A stretch of DNA of 20,945 nt, from positions 1 to 20,945 of the forward strand of contig JAEXNR010000039.1 of NCBI GenBank assembly GCA_023439505.1, written 5' to 3'. Below the pieces are notes generated by a model that was given only the letters and a program-made list of their open reading frames with translations, had not been told where the DNA came from and ran no database searches. This DNA comes from Bacillota bacterium. GTDB taxonomy: Bacteria; Bacillota; Clostridia; Lachnospirales; Lachnospiraceae. The position numbers were made by a program, and so were the translations under genes. The number at the start of each line of letters is the position of its first letter. The first letter of the stretch is position 1. Below, piece by piece: positions 17,383 to 20,945 of this stretch.

Positions 17383-17790
17383 TTATACCAATTGATTAGG
17401 GCGAACCCATCTATCTGAATAAATTACATTTGTATCATCATTTGTTTGATATAGTATGTATGCTTTATTCTCATCAGAACAAAGTAATCTCTTTTCCATC
17501 TTATATCTTGTTTCAGTATAACGGTCTTTTTGAATAGAATTATTCACTCTCCAATGCCTGACAACGAAAACACCGCTTTGAAAAGGTATTACATAATTCT
17601 TTGCTATCAGTATTTTCAAGTCATCTTCATTGCAATTCACCGTTCTCATAATGGATCTTACATTATTAGCAAATCCATCATCATCTGCTTGCATTCCTAT
17701 ATGAAAATAGAGTAACTGAGATGAATGCGGCATTTCTAGAAAACCGTCTTCACATACAACCAATTTTGAGAACATTCTCTTCACTGCCAT
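17383..17790 (-). CDS. Phage replisome-organizer-like winged-helix protein, shortened
   Basis: A 135-residue protein matching the N-terminal winged-helix region of phage/ICE replisome organizers (DnaD-like replication initiators). Visible signature blocks are KRMFSKLVV, FLEMPHSSQLLYFHIGMQAD, DDGFANNVRSIMRTV, DDLKILIAKNYVIPF and VVRHWRVNNSIQKDRYTET. Full-length relatives usually continue with a linker and a DnaD-type or loader-binding domain. This one ends with WVRPNQLV and a TAA, and no continuation is visible in the next 160 bp. It would bind DNA at an element's origin if still active. GAGGT lies 9 nt before the ATG. It lies 82 bp downstream of the excisionase-like gene and is probably a decayed member of that leftward module. 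Confidence 0.75.
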   Translation of the reverse strand: MAVKRMFSKLVVCEDGFLEMPHSSQLLYFHIGMQADDDGFANNVRSIMRTVNCNEDDLKILIAKNYVIPFQSGVFVVRHWRVNNSIQKDRYTETRYKMEKRLLCSDENKAYILYQTNDDTNVIYSDRWVRPNQLV

Positions 17791-17872
17791 AATAATTCGA
17801 CCTCTGTTCTATTACATAGGTGTCTTTTTCAATAAGTATTACTGAATTAGGCATATTCCGTATACACCACCA

Positions 17873-18112
17873 TCAGACTTTATTGTTTAATTTCGCAAAA
17901 GTAACATCTGCAATATTATGTTGATCTTGCGGAAGGACTAACAATTTTTCCAACCAATGATCAATTGATTCTTTATCGTAAAAATACCGGCGAATCCCAG
18001 GAAATTTTACGACCGGTATGCGACCTTGTCTTCTGATTCTCCCTAATGTATCCTTGGTGAGTTTACCATTCAGGTAAGTTATAAGTTCTTTTTCATCCAT
18101 TAACTGCCTCAT
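17873..18112 (-). CDS. Excisionase-like / AlpA-type helix-turn-helix protein
   Basis: A 79-residue protein with the MerR-like winged-helix layout of excisionases: MDEKELITYLNGKLTKDTLG, then R-R-Q-G-R-I-P-V-V-K-F-P-G-I-R-R-Y-F-Y-D, then K-E-S-I-D-H-W-L. Such proteins bend DNA at att sites and direct the tyrosine recombinase toward excision. I place the start at 18112 because TAGGAGG stands 6 nt upstream. The longer in-frame extension to 18223 would run across the regulator gene in another frame. Only 13 bp separate it from that regulator's stop, so the two are cotranscribed. A partner for the integrase at the right end is likely but not shown. Confidence 0.75.
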   Translation of the reverse strand: MRQLMDEKELITYLNGKLTKDTLGRIRRQGRIPVVKFPGIRRYFYDKESIDHWLEKLLVLPQDQHNIADVTFAKLNNKV

Positions 18113-18125
18113 TTGGAACCTCCTA

Positions 18126-18317
18126 TTATTTAAAGTCTGAGAACAGCTCTTTCTCGGATTCCCCAAGCACTTCTGAGATTCTTTTCCGCCATGAAGGGCA
18201 AGGTGAAAGTTTCCCATTAACAATAAGATTAAAACTTGGCTGTGGAATATCGGCTAATCTAGCAACCTTTGATTGGCTGATTTGCTTGCTTTTAAGTACT
18301 TTTTTTAGTTTGTTCAT
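18126..18317 (-). CDS. Cro/CI-type (XRE) helix-turn-helix regulator
   Basis: A 63-residue, single-domain DNA-binding protein. The helix-turn-helix is visible as KQISQSKVARLADIPQPSFN followed by L-I-V-N-G-K-L-S-P, then a WRKRISEVLGESEKELFSDF tail typical of short XRE proteins. GAGGTGAT stands just before the ATG. It is divergent from the DUF6076-like gene across a 146-bp gap with repeats that could be its operators. The likely role is repressing its own leftward transcript and/or the rightward integrase transcript of the element. Confidence 0.82.
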   Translation of the reverse strand: MNKLKKVLKSKQISQSKVARLADIPQPSFNLIVNGKLSPCPSWRKRISEVLGESEKELFSDFK

Positions 18318-18335
18318 TACATCACCTCATATTTT

Positions 18336-18441
18336 GATTATGGATATTTTTTTTTCGATTTTCTATATTCAAGAATATCATTAGTTATTCGCAATTGACA
18401 ATAAGCAAATTTCGAGTTACGATTAGATTATGGATTTATCC
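18336..18441. promoter_or_regulatory. Candidate operators between the divergent regulator and DUF6076/integrase transcripts
   Basis: The 10-mer gattatggat occurs twice in the same orientation (18336-18345 and 18426-18435), the second next to the near-palindrome ggatttatcc. A separate inverted repeat, atattc-aa-gaatat, lies at 18365-18378. Repeats flanking a promoter in a divergent gap beside an XRE gene are a usual operator layout. Which repeat is bound cannot be told. Confidence 0.4.
18395..18423 (+). promoter_or_regulatory. Rightward promoter for the DUF6076-like gene and integrase
   Basis: A perfect TTGACA (18395-18400) is followed after 17 nt by TACGAT (18418-18423), about 40 bp before the ATG at 18464. 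The spacing is optimal. The second gattatggat repeat lies at the expected transcription start, so a bound regulator could block it. Confidence 0.6.
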
Positions 18442-18463
18442 ATTTTCTAAAAGAGGTGATTGA

Positions 18464-19378
18464 ATGAAAAACACTACAATTCAAATTGATTATGCGCGAA
18501 AAATGATATCCTACGGTAATAATTGCCACGACATAGGACCACATTTATGTGATTTTGTTAATTCAGATTTCGATAAATTTGAAAGATTGGCAAGCACTAT
18601 CTATGCAAGTGGTGACATAATGATTCCAGATAAGAAACGATATTACGTGATTAAAGATTTTTTTAAAGAACTATTTTACATCTGCTTTAGTGATTCATTT
18701 TTAAAAGAAAAAGGTATTAGTGAAGATTATCTGAAAGAAGCTAAAAGAATATATACACCACTTCGCCGATTTCAATACTTTAAACAAAAAAACAATAGTA
18801 TTCAAAATTATTTGAATGCTAATTTCGGTATTAATTATGATTTTATTATCAACTATAGTCAACATCGAAAATTTAAAAGTCGTTCAGCAATATTTCAAGC
18901 GTATAATTGTATTGAGAATATAAACGATACGGAGTTAATTAACGCTCTGAATTTTGACCCAATATATGTTGAAACAATAACTATTAATAACTTCCAAAGT
19001 ATTTTGTACCTGGAATTTATGAAAATTTTAGAGCTAGGTATTCCAGTAAAAACATGCAAGAATTGCGGGCTTTACTTTGTTCCAAGTGGAAGATCTGACT
19101 CTTTATACTGCGATAATTTTTATCAAAACACCGGTAATACTTGTAAAGAGATTGGAATTAGTATTGTTTATAAAGAGAAAATCAATAAAAGCGGTATTCA
19201 TAAAGTGTATAATAAACATTATAAAAAAATGCATGCTCGACGCAAGTATAGAAAAATTGGAGAGTCCGAGTTTTTAATATGGGTTGATAAAGCAACAATA
19301 GAAAGGGAAAATGCGATTAAATCAGATATTTCAGTCGATCAATTTGAATCAATATTAAGAACGTTAGAGGGTGAATGA
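18464..19378 (+). CDS. DUF6076-like zinc-finger protein, integrase-associated
   Basis: A 304-residue basic protein of unknown function. The N-terminal ~190 residues are helical without known motifs. A four-cysteine, probably zinc-binding, site follows: C198-x2-C201-x14-C216-x10-C227 (CKNCGLYFVPSGR, LYC, GNTCK). After it comes a Lys/Arg-rich segment (HKVYNKHYKKMHARRKYRK) that could contact DNA or RNA, and a helical tail with W-V-D-K-A. The overall layout matches proteins labelled DUF6076 in clostridial integrative elements, which often stand before a tyrosine recombinase. AGAGGTGATTGA precedes the ATG. The stop is 2 bp from the integrase ATG, so the two are translationally linked. Whether it is an accessory recombination factor or a cargo gene is not known. 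Confidence 0.65.
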   Translation: MKNTTIQIDYARKMISYGNNCHDIGPHLCDFVNSDFDKFERLASTIYASGDIMIPDKKRYYVIKDFFKELFYICFSDSFLKEKGISEDYLKEAKRIYTPLRRFQYFKQKNNSIQNYLNANFGINYDFIINYSQHRKFKSRSAIFQAYNCIENINDTELINALNFDPIYVETITINNFQSILYLEFMKILELGIPVKTCKNCGLYFVPSGRSDSLYCDNFYQNTGNTCKEIGISIVYKEKINKSGIHKVYNKHYKKMHARRKYRKIGESEFLIWVDKATIERENAIKSDISVDQFESILRTLEGE

Positions 19379-19380
19379 TA

Positions 19381-19545
19381 ATGCCAGGTTACATGAGAGA
19401 TCTGGGCTGTGGTAAGTTTTAGTTCGAAGTCAGTAAAGGCCACACCGGAGGCGGCAAACGAAATAAGGCATATAAGACAATTCAAGCAAAAGGGAAAACA
19501 CCGGAGGCTCAGCTGAAATATGCTGAGAAGCAGCTGGCATTATTC
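19381..19545 (+). pseudogene. N-terminal arm-binding part of the integrase, separated by an amber codon
   Basis: From ATG at 19381 the frame reads MPGYMRDLGCGKF, then TAG at 19420-19422, then FEVSKGHTGGGKRNKAYKTI and on without a break into the integrase. This is the arm-type DNA-binding domain of Tn916/phage-type integrases, where a Trp usually stands near the stop. A TGG-to-TAG change would explain it. The original start is supported by its 2-bp distance from the preceding gene and the GAGGG before it. Confidence 0.72.
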
Positions 19546-20652
19546 GTGGCCGAAGTCGAAAACGGATCCTATGTAAAACCCACGAATCTTACATTTAATG
19601 ATTATGTGGAAAAATGGAAGGTGAGTGCTTCACGAGATCTGGCACCAAAAACATTCTATCGGTATAATGAGCTCCTTCGGCTCCATATACGCACCAAAAT
19701 CGGTAGTTATAAGCTTGAAGAAATAAATCCAACTGTCCTGGAGGATGCATATAATGAACTCCGGCTGCCAATGAAGAGGAAATTCACACGTAAAGACGGA
19801 AAGACAACAGAGAAGGAATACACCCTGTCAGAGCAGACGTTAAAACATATCCACCGACTTATCGGATCCATTCTTCAAACCGCATTCCGAAAAGGACTTA
19901 TAAAAGAAAACCCAATAACCCGGACGGAAGCCCCTATAGTAAAAAAGAAAGATCCCAAAGTTTATGACGAAGATCAGATTACTGCACTTATCGAGGCCTT
20001 GGATGACACTGAAATCCAGTTTAAAACTGCAGTACATGTTACGCTAGCTTCCGGCTGCCGGCTGGGCGAATTAATTGGCTTGGAATGGCAGGATATTGAT
20101 TATAATAAATGCACAATAGAAATACGACAGGCTGGTCAGTATCTCCCTGGTAAAGGTATATTCACTAAAGATCCAAAGAACGAGACATCAAAACGTATAG
20201 TATCGATGCCTGGGCCTGTTATGGATTTGCTTGCACAACTTGAGCACGATAAGAAAATAAGGAAGGTGGAACTCGGGAACAAATGGATGGGCGGAAGGAT
20301 ACGGGACCCGCAAGAAATAGAAGGGGACAAGCCCAACATGGTATTTACTCAAGTAGACGGATCTCCGATCTTTCCGGATACGATATCAAAACAGTGGAAA
20401 AATTTCATCAAGAATAAGGATCTCCCAAAACTGACCTTTCACGGACTTAGGCATACATCAGCTTCATACCTCATAGCCTGCGGTCAAGACGTCGTTTCAG
20501 TATCAAAGAGGCTCGGCCACGCTAAGCCCAGTACTACTCTTTCTATATATGCTCATGCATTCAAAAAACGGGACCAGGAATCGGCAAAGTATATTGAAGG
20601 GTTATACACCAAAAAGGAGGAAAAAGCAAAGAGAATACAAGATAGTAAGTAA
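19546..20652 (+). CDS. int: Tyrosine recombinase (phage/ICE-type integrase), lacking its N-terminal arm
   Basis: Catalyses site-specific strand exchange between attachment sites of an integrative element. Numbering from the GTG at 19546, a SAM-like core-binding domain spans about 15-125 (TFNDYVEKWK to RKGLIKENPI). The catalytic domain follows with R172 (SGCRLGELIGLEW), a Lys in DPKNETSKR, H299 and R302 (HGLRHT), H325 (LGHAKPS) and nucleophile Y335 (LSIYAH), so every active-site residue is present. The start is uncertain: it is the first usable codon after the amber at 19420, but no clear ribosome binding site precedes it, and the true gene began at 19381. Without the arm domain, binding of arm sites and control by excisionase would be lost. 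The gene is noticeably less AT-rich than the DUF6076-like gene before it, suggesting a different origin. Confidence 0.8.
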   Translation: MAEVENGSYVKPTNLTFNDYVEKWKVSASRDLAPKTFYRYNELLRLHIRTKIGSYKLEEINPTVLEDAYNELRLPMKRKFTRKDGKTTEKEYTLSEQTLKHIHRLIGSILQTAFRKGLIKENPITRTEAPIVKKKDPKVYDEDQITALIEALDDTEIQFKTAVHVTLASGCRLGELIGLEWQDIDYNKCTIEIRQAGQYLPGKGIFTKDPKNETSKRIVSMPGPVMDLLAQLEHDKKIRKVELGNKWMGGRIRDPQEIEGDKPNMVFTQVDGSPIFPDTISKQWKNFIKNKDLPKLTFHGLRHTSASYLIACGQDVVSVSKRLGHAKPSTTLSIYAHAFKKRDQESAKYIEGLYTKKEEKAKRIQDSK

Positions 20653-20695
20653 CCTTTAGTAGTATTAATCCAATAGGTATAAGGCTAAAGAGTAT

Positions 20696-20729
20696 AAGCG
20701 TCATCTTATGGTGGCGCTTCTTTTATTTT
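20696..20729 (+). terminator. Rho-independent terminator after the integrase
   Basis: AAGCGTCATC and GGTGGCGCTT pair over 10 bp (two G-U) around loop TTAT, followed by CTTTTATTTT. It begins about 44 bp after the integrase stop and fits the end of the rightward transcript. Confidence 0.75.
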
Positions 20730-20818
20730 CCTTACCTCATATTAGTTTCACTTCGTTGAATTATTGCATATTATGACATTTTTTGTTAACATATAAAAGA
20801 AACATTAACCATGCAGAG

Positions 20819-20945
20819 TGTCAACGCCGGACGAAAATTGACTATGTCCGCCGGGCGAAAATTGATCATCATCGCCGGTTAAAAGTTGACCATCCCGTTA
20901 GTTGAGTCCGTTGAACTCGATGGTGGAATAACGCTAAATCCTGAT
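20819..20945 (+). mobile_element. Terminus of an IS21-like insertion sequence (right copy, element extends outside the window)
   Basis: Starts TGTCAACGCCGG at 20819 and continues to the window edge. It carries cgccgg units at 20825, 20849 and 20873, an exact 24-bp period, each followed by a version of gaaaattga. It is the same end as at 1-127, in inverted orientation, with nine differences. The two copies therefore diverged or were acquired separately. The transposase genes lie outside, so the family is an inference from end structure. Confidence 0.6.

Noticed and set aside
18113..18223. Longer start for the excisionase-like protein
   Set aside because: The extension runs through the XRE gene in a different frame and lacks a ribosome binding site, whereas TAGGAGG stands directly before the ATG at 18112.
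20653..20818. Attachment site next to the integrase
   Set aside because: No tRNA gene and no convincing direct repeat elsewhere in the window could be matched to this stretch by eye.

Overview
The window is AT-rich, with strong GGAG-type ribosome binding sites and Gram-positive-style signal peptides. The combination of a secreted subtilase carrying RCC1 blades and a cohesin-like tail, a secreted Rhs protein with a NucA-type tip, a YezG immunity protein and a DUF6076/integrase module points to Firmicutes, probably an anaerobic clostridium of the Acetivibrio/Ruminiclostridium kind. The genus is an inference.

Layout. Both extreme ends (1-127 and 20819-20945) are the same ~127-bp sequence in opposite orientation (118/127 identical). 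Each looks like the terminus of an IS21-like element that continues outside the window, so the ~20.7 kb between them is bracketed by two inverted IS copies. From the left, all on the minus strand: a decayed HNH-nuclease gene cut off by the left IS end (128-449), then a 1258-residue unnamed protein with a nuclease-like N-terminus and a degenerate P-loop region, a candidate defence protein (478-4254). A ~1.2 kb gap follows that holds a ruined Imm8-type immunity gene and a hairpin terminator.

The centre is a three-gene minus-strand cassette. It is transcribed in the order S8 protease-RCC1 double propeller (12751-17214), Rhs polymorphic toxin with a DNA/RNA non-specific endonuclease tip (5928-12641), YezG-type immunity protein (5425-5910). 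The Imm8 relic lies directly downstream, as expected where an Rhs tip and its immunity gene have been swapped. The protease is placed to act in export, processing or display of the Rhs protein, but this is inferred only from linkage.

The right part is a worn integrative-element module. Leftward genes are a Cro/CI-type regulator, an excisionase-like small protein and a shortened phage replisome-organizer protein. Rightward are a DUF6076-like zinc-finger protein and a tyrosine recombinase whose N-terminal arm is separated by an in-frame amber codon. The control region is the 146-bp divergent gap 18318-18463.

Overall this is an accessory island: conflict genes (candidate defence protein, Rhs toxin/immunity) beside integrative-element remnants, bracketed by IS ends. 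The best candidates for undescribed biology are the 1258-residue protein with its HNH neighbour and the protease-RCC1/Rhs-nuclease pairing.
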